Shown: piece after piece, positions 46,329-55,307 of the stretch | Layout: the number at the start of each line of letters is the position of its first letter | How positions within the stretch are numbered: position 1 is the stretch's first letter | Assembly: GCF_036323475.1 (NCBI RefSeq) | Contig: NZ_AP028934.1 | Coordinates: forward strand, 558,001 to 622,000 | Direction: 5' to 3' | Length of the DNA stretch: 64,000 bases | DNA from: Solobacterium moorei | GTDB taxonomy: Bacteria > Bacillota_I > Bacilli_A > Erysipelotrichales > Erysipelotrichaceae | Translations under genes and position numbers: made by a program | Notes under the pieces: generated by a model | Told to the model about the DNA's origin: nothing | The model's input: only the letters and a program-made list of their open reading frames with translations | The model's database searches: none

Positions 46329-48011
46329 ATGAGTCAAAATAACGAAAAATTAGGGGCAGAGGTTCTCTCTGTTGAACAAGAAGAAAGCCTATTAAAACCA
46401 ATTACGGACTACGTAGGTAAGATTCAAGCACAAATTGATGAATTACGTAAAGACGGAACAGATAAGGCTGTTGAGTTAATGAATGTAATTCAGATGACAA
46501 AGAATGATAAGAGTTTATCTAAAGGTGAAAAGGAAAACCGTATCACCGAAGCTAAGAAGGCTTTAGAAGCTGCTCAGCAGGTTGAAAAAACAAATAAGCC
46601 AGCTATTGATAAGCTAATCAACGAAGGCGTTACTTATTTAAATCAACATTTTGAAAAGGAATATTATTCAAAGGTTGTAGCAAGTTGTGTTGCAGAAAAA
46701 TCCCTTGCCGCAAAGAGACATAGCGATTTGTTAGTTGAAATAAAGAATGTTCATACACAGAATCTTTCTAAGCTTTCAGGTAATGACGCCGATGCAAAAC
46801 AAGAAATCAAAGATGAAAACTATGTATATAAAAACAAAGTCTTTGACGCAAAACTAATATATCAAAAAGAATTACAGGCAATTAAGGATCGTAAACATGA
46901 AGCGTTTATTCAACGTTACCATTTGGTCGACCTATTGAAGATGTCTAAATTCAGTTTTACTGAAACGCAGGCTCAGAAGATTGAACATTACTTATATACA
47001 TTCAATCGTAAGGATTGGCTATTACGTAATGGTCTATATCTTGTTATTATCCTTGTATTTATTGGTTTAGGTATTGTTACTCCAATTATCAAGAAAACTC
47101 CTTTATTTACAGTCAATAACATCTTAAATATCTTACAACAGGCTTCTCCAAGAATGTTTTTGGCATTAGGTGTAGCTGGTGTGATAATGCTTGCAGGTAC
47201 TGACTTATCCATTGGACGTATGGTGGGTATGGGTATGGTAGCTTCTACAATCATTATGCATAAGGGTATTAATACTGGTGCAGTATTTGGTAAGGTGTTT
47301 GATTTCACTAATCTTCCAATTGGTCTAAGAGCTGTGATGGCGCTGGTTGTGTGTATTATCTTATGTACCATCTTTACTTCCATTGCTGGGTTTTTTAAGG
47401 CGAAGTATAAGATGCATCCATTTATTTCATCAATGTCCAATATGTTAATTATCTTTGGTATGGTTACATATGCAACAAAGGGTGTATCATTCGGTGCAAT
47501 TGAGAATGATATTCCAGCAATGATTATTCCTAAGATTGGCAACTTCCCTACAATTATCTTATGGGCCGCTGTAGCTGTAATGATTGTGTGGTTTATTTGG
47601 AATAAGACGACATTTGGTAAAAACTTATATGCGGTTGGTGGAAATCCAGAAGCTGCTGCAGTATCAGGTATCGATGTATTTAGAGTGACAATTATGGCTT
47701 TTGTAATGGCTGGTGTACTCTATGGCTTTGGTGCATGGTTAGAATGTAACCGTATGGTAGGTTCTGGTTCTGCTGCGTACGGACAGGGTTGGGATATGGA
47801 CGCTATCGCTGCCTGCGTAGTAGGTGGTGTATCCTTCTCCGGTGGTATCGGTAAGATTTCTGGTGTTGTTGTCGGTGTAACAATCTTCACAGCGTTAACA
47901 TACTCATTAACAATCTTAGGTATTGACACAAACCTCCAGTTTGTATTCGAAGGTCTCATCATCTTAGCTGCGGTAACACTAGACTGCTTAAAGTACGTTC
48001 AAAAGAAGTAA
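46329..48011 (+). CDS. mglC: Sugar ABC permease with long N-terminal extension
   Basis: 560 aa, ATG after CGGAGGGGTTAGAC. Residues ~235-560 are the permease (eight or more membrane helices, AGVIMLAGTDLSIGRMVGMG, GGNPEAAAVSGIDV, ACVVGGVSFSGGIGKISGV). Residues 1-225 are a charged, coiled-coil-like region with no membrane segment, absent from E. coli MglC (336 aa). The extension is in frame with no internal ribosome site seen. It may dock the ATPase or a regulator. Last gene of mglBAC, followed by a terminator. Confidence 0.88.
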   Translation: MSQNNEKLGAEVLSVEQEESLLKPITDYVGKIQAQIDELRKDGTDKAVELMNVIQMTKNDKSLSKGEKENRITEAKKALEAAQQVEKTNKPAIDKLINEGVTYLNQHFEKEYYSKVVASCVAEKSLAAKRHSDLLVEIKNVHTQNLSKLSGNDADAKQEIKDENYVYKNKVFDAKLIYQKELQAIKDRKHEAFIQRYHLVDLLKMSKFSFTETQAQKIEHYLYTFNRKDWLLRNGLYLVIILVFIGLGIVTPIIKKTPLFTVNNILNILQQASPRMFLALGVAGVIMLAGTDLSIGRMVGMGMVASTIIMHKGINTGAVFGKVFDFTNLPIGLRAVMALVVCIILCTIFTSIAGFFKAKYKMHPFISSMSNMLIIFGMVTYATKGVSFGAIENDIPAMIIPKIGNFPTIILWAAVAVMIVWFIWNKTTFGKNLYAVGGNPEAAAVSGIDVFRVTIMAFVMAGVLYGFGAWLECNRMVGSGSAAYGQGWDMDAIAACVVGGVSFSGGIGKISGVVVGVTIFTALTYSLTILGIDTNLQFVFEGLIILAAVTLDCLKYVQKK

Positions 48012-48019
48012 TTCAATTT

Positions 48020-48049
48020 GCGGAAATCAGAGATGGCTTCCGCTTTTTT
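48020..48049 (+). terminator. Terminator of the mgl operon
   Basis: GCGGAA/TTCCGC stem with T6 tail. Confidence 0.8.
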
Positions 48050-48067
48050 CTCAGTTATAATGCATAT

Positions 48068-48643
48068 ATGAAAATCAATGAATTAAAAGAAAAATACTAT
48101 TCTTTAGAAGATAGTTATAAACGATATACATTAGTTCAGGAGTACTTAGCAAATCACAAAGACGATGAAATTGTGAAAGAAATGCTAGAAGTGCTGACGA
48201 AGCGTTATGGAAATGCGAGGTTAAGAAAGCCGGCAGATCACTTTATGCATGCATGTTTGATGATGAAACTGATGGCAGATGAAAAGTTTAGTAGTCTTAT
48301 GCTCGCAAAGAAAAAGCAGGAATATCAACAATTCCTACAAGAACTAGCAATCAGTGCAAAACAATCTGAGTATCTAGCTGCAGAGTGGAAACATCTAGCC
48401 AGAACGTATATTCGCTTAAGTAAGAAGAATAATTCTAAATCCTATTTCTTCGGTATGGGAAAACGGGATGAACATGTAGTCGTTGGAAATATAGCGGATG
48501 AAATCACAAATATCTTTGTGCGCTTACCAAAACGACTAGGATATACAAAAGAAGTTGCGAGTTTGTGCAAAATTGTAATGGATACATTCCTAGAAGAGTT
48601 TCCAAATGATGAAGAAATATTGAACAATGCAATTAAAAAGTGA
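48068..48643 (+). CDS. Hypothetical helical protein
   Basis: 191 aa, ATG 48068. All-helical, Lys/Glu-rich, with no signal or membrane segment. A Lys-rich middle (LRKPADHFMHACLMMKLMADEKFS) and YFFGMGKRDEHVVVG are the most distinctive stretches. It looks like a chromosomal protein seen in Erysipelotrichia, but I cannot name a family. A shared terminator closes it against deoD. Confidence 0.6.
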   Translation: MKINELKEKYYSLEDSYKRYTLVQEYLANHKDDEIVKEMLEVLTKRYGNARLRKPADHFMHACLMMKLMADEKFSSLMLAKKKQEYQQFLQELAISAKQSEYLAAEWKHLARTYIRLSKKNNSKSYFFGMGKRDEHVVVGNIADEITNIFVRLPKRLGYTKEVASLCKIVMDTFLEEFPNDEEILNNAIKK

Positions 48644-48665
48644 ACCAATTGGTCCACTTTTTTGA
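48637..48665. terminator. Bidirectional terminator
   Basis: AAAGTG-ACC-AATT-GGT-CACTTT stem with T and A runs between convergent genes. Confidence 0.8.
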
Positions 48666-48666
48666 T

Positions 48667-49383
48667 TTAGTCAGCGATAGCGGCGTCTAATGCAATCTTC
48701 ATCATATCTGTGAAGGCTGTTTGGCGCTGTTCAGCAGTTGTGATTTCTGGTGATACAAAACTATCAGAAACTGTTAATAAACAAGCTGCGTTCTTTCCTA
48801 ATACATTTGCATTTGAGAATAGAGCAAAGCTCTCCATTTCAACACCTAAGCAGTGTAGTTCGTTCATAACCTTTGGTAGGTAAGTAACATTCTTTTCACG
48901 ATAGAATACATCGGATGAATGAATCAAACCTTCTGTAATCTTCATTCCCAGATTAGCTGCAGCTTTCTTGATCTTTTCGTTTAATTCTGCAGATGGCTTG
49001 ATTGTATCGCTTGTATTTCCGCATTGTTCTCTTGCGAATGAAGATTCGGAATAAGCAGCATCTGCTAGAATTACATCAAATAATTTTAATTCTGGTTGGT
49101 ATGCACCGGCAGAACCAATACGAATAATATTTTCAACATCATATTCTGTAAATAATTCGTAAGAATAGATGCCAATCGATGGCATTCCCATTCCTGATGC
49201 CATAACGGATACTGGTTTGCCTTTCCAAGTTCCTGTGTATCCTTGAACGCCACGTACGTTATTAACTAGTACTGGATTCTCCAAGAATGTTTCAGCGATG
49301 AACTTTGCACGAAGTGGATCACCTGGCATTAAGACTGTTTTTGCAAACTGACCCTTTTCGGCACTGTTATGTGGTGTAGACAT
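48667..49383 (-). CDS. deoD: Purine-nucleoside phosphorylase (DeoD type)
   Basis: 238 aa, typical DeoD length. MPGDPLRAKFIAETFLENP (phosphate/ribose site), VQGYTGTWKGKPVSVMASGMGMPS, IRIGSAGAYQPELKLFD, then GVEMESFALF and LTVSDSF are the family signatures. It splits purine nucleosides with phosphate to base and ribose-1-phosphate. Start at 49383 (ATGTCTACACC), with GAAAGTTGAGGG upstream. Convergent with 48068. Confidence 0.95.
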   Translation of the reverse strand: MSTPHNSAEKGQFAKTVLMPGDPLRAKFIAETFLENPVLVNNVRGVQGYTGTWKGKPVSVMASGMGMPSIGIYSYELFTEYDVENIIRIGSAGAYQPELKLFDVILADAAYSESSFAREQCGNTSDTIKPSAELNEKIKKAAANLGMKITEGLIHSSDVFYREKNVTYLPKVMNELHCLGVEMESFALFSNANVLGKNAACLLTVSDSFVSPEITTAEQRQTAFTDMMKIALDAAIAD

Positions 49384-49421
49384 AATTAACCCTCAACTTT
49401 CTTTTCTCTATTATACATGAT

Positions 49422-49979
49422 TTATAGCCAATCTGTATGCATGTATTGTTTATGATCAAGCGTATAAACGGTGAAGCCATCTTCGCCGATAATGGCATAT
49501 GTTCTTGGATGGTTTTCTTTTGGCAAAGAGATAGATCCTGGGTTTAAAAGTAAGATGCCATCTTTTTCATAAGCAGTTGGAATATGCGTGTGTCCTGAAA
49601 GGAAACTATCTCCAGTACCTAGGGTAGGAAGGTTATTTGGACCATATACATGCCCGTGTGACATAGAGATTTGATGTGCTCCATGGAAAAGAACATTATA
49701 GTCAGCGGTGATTGGAAAGTTCAGTACCATCTGGTCTACTTCTGCGTCACAGTTGCCACGTACTGCAATGATCTTATCTTTGAATGCATTCATGATTGTA
49801 ATGACTTCTTTTGGGGCATAATCATTTGGTAAATTATTTCTTGGCCCATGATATAAAACATCGCCAAGACAGAGAATTTTATCTGCGTGATGATATGAGA
49901 AGGCTTCTTCCATTGCTTTTGCACCTGAAAGAGCACCGTGAATATCGGATACTACTAAAAACGTGTGTGAATTCGTCAT
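49422..49979 (-). CDS. yfcE: Metallophosphoesterase of the YfcE type
   Basis: 185 aa. Metal motifs DIHGA (D-x-H), CLGDVLYHG (GD), RGNCDAEVD (GNCD), ISMSHGHVYG (GH) and SGHTHIPTA (GHTH) are in the expected order for YfcE/MJ0936 phosphodiesterases, small two-metal enzymes active on model phosphodiesters. The physiological substrate is unknown. Divergent from coaBC. Confidence 0.9.
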   Translation of the reverse strand: MTNSHTFLVVSDIHGALSGAKAMEEAFSYHHADKILCLGDVLYHGPRNNLPNDYAPKEVITIMNAFKDKIIAVRGNCDAEVDQMVLNFPITADYNVLFHGAHQISMSHGHVYGPNNLPTLGTGDSFLSGHTHIPTAYEKDGILLLNPGSISLPKENHPRTYAIIGEDGFTVYTLDHKQYMHTDWL

Positions 49980-50049
49980 ATTTCATTTACCTCTGCCACT
50001 AATATTAGCATATTTTGCGTGTTATAATGTTTACAAGAAGGTACAGTAT

Positions 50050-51234
50050 ATGAAAAATAAGTGCATTGTTGTGGGAGTGACAGCAGGGATTGCTGCGTAT
50101 AAAATTTGTCAGTTAGTTTCCTCGCTGAAAAAACAAGGAAATGAAGTTCGTGTTATCATGACAAAGGAAGCAGAGAAGTTTGTAACTCCTCTAACATTCC
50201 AAACACTCAGCAGCCAAAAGGTAATTACGGATATGTTTACGGTGGACTATACACCGGATGTACATCATATCTCACTTGCGAAGAAAGCTGATTTATTTGT
50301 TGTAGCTCCTGCTACTGCAAATATCATTGCTAAGATTGCCCATGGCATAGCAGATGACATGTTAACGACTACATTTTTGGCATCCACATGTCCAAAAATG
50401 ATTGTTCCTGCAATGAATACAAATATGCTAAACAATCCAATCACACAGGATAATATTGCGACATGCCAAAAATATGGCATGCATATCATGTGTAGTGGTG
50501 CGGGATATCTAGCTTGTGGAGATGTAGGCGCAGGGCGTTTACCTGAACCAGAGGAAATCGAAGATGCGATTGCCTCCCTTGTAGAAACTGATCGCTACTT
50601 ACAAGGAAGACATGTTGTGATTACTGCAGGTGCTACCCAAGAAGAAATTGATCCTGTGCGTTATATAACGAACCATTCTACAGGAAAGATGGGCTATGCT
50701 TTGGCGAAAGAAGCACGTAATGCAGGTGCGAAGGTAACGCTGATTTCTGGCAAGACAAATTTACCGCAACCTTATGGGGTTGATGTCGTAAATGTCATAA
50801 GTGCTGCAGATATGAGAGAGTGTGTTGTCAACAACTTTGAAAAGGCAGACGTTGTAATTATGTCTGCGGCAGTTGCGGATTATACGCCAATTGAAAAGGC
50901 GGATCACAAGATTAAAAAAGCAGAGGGTGATTTATCCATCGCTCTGAAACGTACACAGGATATTCTTCTGACAATTGGAAAGAAGAAACGTGAAGATCAG
51001 GTCGTGATTGGCTTCGCGATGGAAACAGAGAATTTATTAGAAAACGCGGCAAAGAAACTACAAGAAAAAAATGCGAACTATATTATCGCAAATAGTATTC
51101 GTGAACCTGGTGCAGGCTTTGGTGTTGATACAAATATTGTAAAAATCATCTCCCCAACAAGTGTAGAGGATTTAGGATTATTATCCAAAGATGATACAGC
51201 GAAAGAGATACTGCGTCATTGCCTAAAGAAGTGA
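50050..51234 (+). CDS. coaBC: Bifunctional CoaBC (4'-phosphopantothenoylcysteine synthesis/decarboxylation)
   Basis: 394 aa from ATG 50050 (AAGAAGGTACAGT upstream; the frame extends upstream without a better site). The N-terminal flavoprotein decarboxylase has GVTAGIAAYKICQLVSSLKK, APATANIIAKIAHGIADDMLTT, PAMNTNM and CSGAGYLACGDVGAGRL. The C-terminal synthetase has VVITAGATQEEIDPVRYITNHSTGKMGYALA and SAAVADY. It makes 4'-phosphopantetheine from 4'-phosphopantothenate, directly downstream of CoaX's step. A TATAAT stands at 50023-50028. Overlaps or abuts coaX. Confidence 0.95.
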   Translation: MKNKCIVVGVTAGIAAYKICQLVSSLKKQGNEVRVIMTKEAEKFVTPLTFQTLSSQKVITDMFTVDYTPDVHHISLAKKADLFVVAPATANIIAKIAHGIADDMLTTTFLASTCPKMIVPAMNTNMLNNPITQDNIATCQKYGMHIMCSGAGYLACGDVGAGRLPEPEEIEDAIASLVETDRYLQGRHVVITAGATQEEIDPVRYITNHSTGKMGYALAKEARNAGAKVTLISGKTNLPQPYGVDVVNVISAADMRECVVNNFEKADVVIMSAAVADYTPIEKADHKIKKAEGDLSIALKRTQDILLTIGKKKREDQVVIGFAMETENLLENAAKKLQEKNANYIIANSIREPGAGFGVDTNIVKIISPTSVEDLGLLSKDDTAKEILRHCLKK

Positions 51235-51242
51235 GGACAATT

Positions 51243-52031
51243 ATGTTACTAACAATTGATGTTGGAAATACAAATATTTCTATGGGAATTCTCGATGGAG
51301 AGAAAATCATTGGTCGCTATCGACTCATGACACAAACAATACGTACTAGTGATGAGTATGGCTTCTTCATCACAACATTCCTAAATACATTAGAGTTAAA
51401 AGCTTTAGATATTACAGGTATTATCATTTCTTCTGTTGTGCCAAAGTTGATGTATTCTTTGACTTCTGCAGTGATTAAATATTTACATCAAAAACCAATG
51501 ATTGTAAGTAATGATATGCAGATGGATATTAAACTGGATACCGAGGCACCAAGATCGATAGGAGCAGACCGTATTGTAAATACAACATATGCATGGAATA
51601 CATTTCATCGTTCATGCATTATCGTAGACTTTGGAACTGCAACAACATATGACTATATTAATCAAAATGGTGTCTTCCGCTATGTAGTGATTCAGCCAGG
51701 ATTGGGTATTAGTCTAAATGCACTAACTTCTATGACGGCTAAGCTACCTGAAATTGAGATTGTGAAACCTAAGTCAGTGCTTGGTACAAATACAATTGAA
51801 GGCATGCAGGCAGGTGTTGTATATGGATATATTGGTTCGGTAGAATACATCATTAAAACAATGAAGAAGGAACTCAACGATCCAACATGCATGGTCATTG
51901 CGACTGGTGGTCTTGGTAAGATTATCGCAAATGAAACAGATGAGATTAACGCATATGATGCGGATATTGCATATAAGGGGATGAAGATTTTATACGATAT
52001 CAATAAGGGGAGAGAATATGAAAATCTTTGA
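51243..52031 (+). CDS. coaX: Type III pantothenate kinase
   Basis: 262 aa from ATG 51243 (AGTGAGGACAATT upstream; an earlier in-frame start at 51219 lies inside coaBC). LLTIDVGNTNISMGI (ATP-binding), IISSVVPKL, GADRIVNTTYAW and VDFGTATTYDYIN are CoaX signatures. It phosphorylates pantothenate at the first CoA step, next to coaBC in a pathway pair. Its end overlaps the dipeptidase gene by 14 bp. Confidence 0.95.
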   Translation: MLLTIDVGNTNISMGILDGEKIIGRYRLMTQTIRTSDEYGFFITTFLNTLELKALDITGIIISSVVPKLMYSLTSAVIKYLHQKPMIVSNDMQMDIKLDTEAPRSIGADRIVNTTYAWNTFHRSCIIVDFGTATTYDYINQNGVFRYVVIQPGLGISLNALTSMTAKLPEIEIVKPKSVLGTNTIEGMQAGVVYGYIGSVEYIIKTMKKELNDPTCMVIATGGLGKIIANETDEINAYDADIAYKGMKILYDINKGREYENL

Positions 52032-52941
52032 TTTACATGCGGACTTAGCAGAAGCGATTAAGCTTTTCTACACAGATGGCAAAACCTCCATCCTTAAGAA
52101 AGATTGGAACACTCGTTTTAAACAGGGGCAGATTGCATATACTTCTGCCGCAAGTTTCTTTGTGGGAACAGAAAACTGGCAAGAGATGCAAGATGTTGTC
52201 ACAAAGGTAAAGAATGATATTACTGCTTCTGGGCATAAAGTTATCTATACCAAGGATGATTTAGATGATGATCAACAAGAAACGGCATTCTTAATGACAA
52301 TTGAAGGAATGTGCGGTATCCACGACGATGTTGAAGAGAAAATTCAATGGTTATATGATATGGGCAATCGTATTGGTTCTCTTTGCTGGAATGATCAAAA
52401 TGCACTTGCGACAGGTAATTCTGGAGATCCTACAAGAGGGTTAACAGAACTCGGTAAGCAAGTAATCGTAAAGATGAATGAACTACATATGATAGTGGAT
52501 GTGTCTCATGCCAATGAGAAGACATTTTGGGATATTCTTTCCTGTTCAACACAACCAATCATTGCGACACATTCAAATGCGAAGGGCCGTTGCTTTGTGG
52601 AAAGAAATCTAACAGATCAGCAGATTCGTGCAATCGCGAGTAAAGATGGATTGATTGGTATGAATGCATGTTGTTCATTTATTCATACAGAACAACAAAA
52701 ACAAGATGCACTACATCTTGCAAAACATGCAAAATATATCACAGATCTTGTTGGGGTAAGACACGTTGCTTGTGGATTTGACTTTGGTGAATATTATAAC
52801 GATGGTGAGGAACATAATATGTATGGTCCTTCTCAAGCACAGAATTTTATCAAAGCGTTACAGCGTGTAGGATTTACAGCAGAGGAAATTAAAGATATTG
52901 CATATCGCAATGTTCTACGCTTTTTAAGAAAATATATGTAA
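52018..52941 (+). CDS. Membrane-dipeptidase-family (M19) peptidase
   Basis: 307 aa. FDLHADLAEAI (D-L-H-x-D metal pair), EGMCGIHDD (metal Glu), NRIGSLCWNDQNALATG, VDVSHANEKTFWDIL and IATHSNAKGRC (His ligands), and GFDFGEYYNDGEE place it in the renal-dipeptidase (M19) family of zinc dipeptidases. It would cleave dipeptides in the cytoplasm, as no signal peptide is seen. It overlaps the end of coaX and ends at a bidirectional terminator. Confidence 0.88.
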   Translation: MKIFDLHADLAEAIKLFYTDGKTSILKKDWNTRFKQGQIAYTSAASFFVGTENWQEMQDVVTKVKNDITASGHKVIYTKDDLDDDQQETAFLMTIEGMCGIHDDVEEKIQWLYDMGNRIGSLCWNDQNALATGNSGDPTRGLTELGKQVIVKMNELHMIVDVSHANEKTFWDILSCSTQPIIATHSNAKGRCFVERNLTDQQIRAIASKDGLIGMNACCSFIHTEQQKQDALHLAKHAKYITDLVGVRHVACGFDFGEYYNDGEEHNMYGPSQAQNFIKALQRVGFTAEEIKDIAYRNVLRFLRKYM

Positions 52942-52946
52942 AAGAA

Positions 52947-52974
52947 AAGCTCTTGTGCAATCGCACAAGGGCTT
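52947..52974. terminator. Bidirectional terminator
   Basis: AAGCTCTTGTGC-AATC-GCACAAGGGCTT, 12-bp stem, between convergent genes. Confidence 0.85.
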
Positions 52975-52976
52975 AA

Positions 52977-53885
52977 TTACTTCCAAAGGATATCTGGGTA
53001 GATTCCTGCTTCTTTCATTTCCGCAATCTTTTCAACTACAAGTGGCTTGTCTTCTTGATATGTTACACCAAACCATTGGTCTTTAGAGGAAAGTACTTTA
53101 ACTGTACACTTACCATCCTTAACCATTTGACCAACAGTAGTAGGAATGACATATTCACACTTCATTGGGTTTGATGCGAGGTTTGCATGAATGAATTCAT
53201 CAAAGTATACATCCATGTCATCAAATACCTTAGGTGTAAATCCCCAGAAGTTCATAGATACTAATGCATTAGGATCCATTTCTTTCCAAGTTCCATTGTC
53301 ATCATAAACAACCTTACCATCTTGACGGGCAATCTTCTGTACTTCAACAATGCTTGTTAAGTTGCCTTTTTCATCTTTTTGGCATACACCACGTGTAACT
53401 GTTCCGTGATCTGTAAGCGTATTATTTGCGGCATAACCAACCATTGCGTAATGGTCATCACTTACTTCAGTTGTTAGGAAATTGTAGATAACTTTGTATG
53501 CGTCCTTGCCATAGAAGTCATCTGCATTGATAATCGCAAATGGTCCATCAACGACACCCTTACATGCAAGTAATGCATGTGTTGTGCCCCATGGTTTTTC
53601 ACGTCCTTCAGGTACCACAATGTCAGATGGAACATTGTTGATATCCTGATAAGCAAACTTCACGTTTATTCCCTTCGATACGCGGTCTGTTAATGCGGTA
53701 TGGAATGCTTGTTCATGTTCACGACGGATGATGAGAACAACATTCTCAAAGCCTGCTTCTTTTGCGTCATAGATAGAAAATTCTATGATTGGTTCACCAT
53801 GGCTTCCAACTCCATCAATCTGTTTCATGCCACCATAGCGGCTACCCATTCCGGCAGCCAAAATAACTAATGTAGGTTTGTTCAT
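52977..53885 (-). CDS. Sugar-phosphate nucleotidyltransferase-like protein
   Basis: 302 aa, ATG at 53885. N-terminal signature LVILAAGMGSRYGGMKQIDGVG (the G-x-G-x-R-x(n)-K nucleotide loop), EFSIYDAKEAGFENVVLII, then AIINADDFYGKDAYK (metal Asp). The family makes NDP-sugars from NTP and sugar-1-phosphate. The exact sugar is not evident; homologues are annotated only as nucleotidyltransferases. Followed on the plus strand by maf. Confidence 0.8.
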   Translation of the reverse strand: MNKPTLVILAAGMGSRYGGMKQIDGVGSHGEPIIEFSIYDAKEAGFENVVLIIRREHEQAFHTALTDRVSKGINVKFAYQDINNVPSDIVVPEGREKPWGTTHALLACKGVVDGPFAIINADDFYGKDAYKVIYNFLTTEVSDDHYAMVGYAANNTLTDHGTVTRGVCQKDEKGNLTSIVEVQKIARQDGKVVYDDNGTWKEMDPNALVSMNFWGFTPKVFDDMDVYFDEFIHANLASNPMKCEYVIPTTVGQMVKDGKCTVKVLSSKDQWFGVTYQEDKPLVVEKIAEMKEAGIYPDILWK

Positions 53886-53986
53886 TCTTAATCCCTTTCA
53901 ATTTTTATTTCTTCAATAATTATATCACGTAAGCACTTTCATTAATTCCTAATTTTTCATAAAATAGTAAAAGAAAGAGGTTGTTT

Positions 53987-54550
53987 ATGAGAAAACTAGT
54001 GCTAGCTTCACAGAGTCCACGCCGTAAAGAACTATTAGAAAAAACGGGATTTTCGTTTATCTGTGATCCAGCAGATATTGATGAAACAATTGATTTACAG
54101 GCAGATCTTGTTGAGGAAAGTAAGAATCTATCTTATCGCAAAGCAAAGACAGTTTTAGAAAGACATCCAGAGTCTATCGTGATTGGTAGTGATACTTTAG
54201 TCTTATGCGATAACCAAGTTATGGGGAAACCAGAAGATGATGAGGATGCGTTTAAGATGTTGAAGAAGCTTCAAAATCACAAGAGTCAAGTACTAACAAG
54301 CTTATGCATTATTAGTGAAAAGAAGTGTTTTACATATGCAAGTGTTGCGGATGTCTATTTTGCGCAAATGAGTGATGAAGAAATCTGGGATTATATTCAT
54401 ACAGGGGAAACTGCAGATAAAGCAGGAGCCTATGCAATCCAAGGGTTTGGTGGAAGATACATCAAAGAAATTCATGGTGATTATTATACCATTATGGGAC
54501 TACCTTTACAGGTTGTTTATAATGAACTGAAAAACAGTACTGATTATTGA
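53987..54550 (+). CDS. maf: Maf-family nucleotide pyrophosphatase
   Basis: 187 aa from ATG 53987 (GAAAGAGG 6 bp upstream), preferred over TTG 53981. LASQSPRRKELLEKTGFSF is the Maf N-terminal signature; VIGSDTLVLCDNQVMGKPED and GETADKAGAYAIQGFGGRYIKEIHGDYYTIMGLPL complete it. It hydrolyses dTTP/UTP or modified nucleotides and has been tied to division arrest. Confidence 0.95.
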   Translation: MRKLVLASQSPRRKELLEKTGFSFICDPADIDETIDLQADLVEESKNLSYRKAKTVLERHPESIVIGSDTLVLCDNQVMGKPEDDEDAFKMLKKLQNHKSQVLTSLCIISEKKCFTYASVADVYFAQMSDEEIWDYIHTGETADKAGAYAIQGFGGRYIKEIHGDYYTIMGLPLQVVYNELKNSTDY

Positions 54551-54585
54551 TTTTTAGTTGTAGTTTGTTATTATATAAAGGCTAT

Positions 54586-54656
54586 GCCGCTTTAGTATAG
54601 TGGTAATACGCATCCATGGTAAGGATGAACGAGCAGTTCAATTCTGCTAAGCGGCA
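54586..54656 (+). tRNA. tRNA-Thr (anticodon GGT)
   Basis: 71 nt without CCA. Acceptor GCCGCTT/AAGCGGC, D arm GTAT/ATAC, anticodon stem CATCC/GGATG with loop ATGGTAA (anticodon GGT), T arm GCAG/CTGC. CCA is not encoded, unlike the six tRNAs at 995-1541. A32 in the loop is uncommon. Confidence 0.88.
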
Positions 54657-54670
54657 CTTTATAGAGATAG

Positions 54671-54698
54671 AGTCCTAGTTTTAGGGCTTTTCTTTTTT
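54671..54698 (+). terminator. Terminator after tRNA-Thr
   Basis: AGTCCTA-GTTT-TAGGGCT stem then TTTTCTTTTTT. Confidence 0.75.
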
Positions 54699-54881
54699 GC
54701 GGCATACAATTGGCACCATTTACAAAAATCTTCTGCTTTAGTAACGCTAATCTATTAGGAAGAAAATGATATGTATCAAAAATGTAATTAGATAACTTTG
54801 CTTATGATAAGTATAAATTTAGGTAGTACAATAAAATAACAGCCAGCAACAATGCACTAGATATATGAAAGAGGTGATTGC

Positions 54882-55046
54882 ATGATACTCATATATCCTG
54901 AAGAAATAAGAAAGCTAAAATCAATTTATGAGCCATATATGATAGGAGCAAAATTAAAAGATGATGCTCCTATCGAAGCTGTTGAGGCAGCTGAAAAGTT
55001 CAAAGAGTGGGTTAATGAACAATACAGAAAAGCAGGTATGGAATAA
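54882..55046 (+). CDS. Small hypothetical protein
   Basis: 54 aa, ATG after GAAAGAGGTGATTGC, a strong ribosome site. MILIYPEEIRKLKSIYEP then YMIGAKLKDDAPIEAVEAAEKFKEWV suggests two helices. It is alone between tRNA-Thr and nrdA. No family recognised. Confidence 0.55.
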   Translation: MILIYPEEIRKLKSIYEPYMIGAKLKDDAPIEAVEAAEKFKEWVNEQYRKAGME

Positions 55047-55307
55047 TATATCAATATGAATTGATTGGTTTTAGTAGGTCCTAACAGGGGCTTTTTTTGA
55101 TAATTTAAACAAATGATAAGCAAAGTTTTCAAGCCTTGAAAATGAAAAGGATGAATGATTTCAGAGAATAAAATTAGTGATTTTCACTATTTAAAATAAG
55201 AGGGCTTTTAAAGAGGGAATTGCGAGAAAAAGTTGGGCATTCAGATAGAAAAATAATTCTTTTTTTATTATGCTATTGAAAGACAGAATTCAGTGGAGGT
55301 GGAAGTT

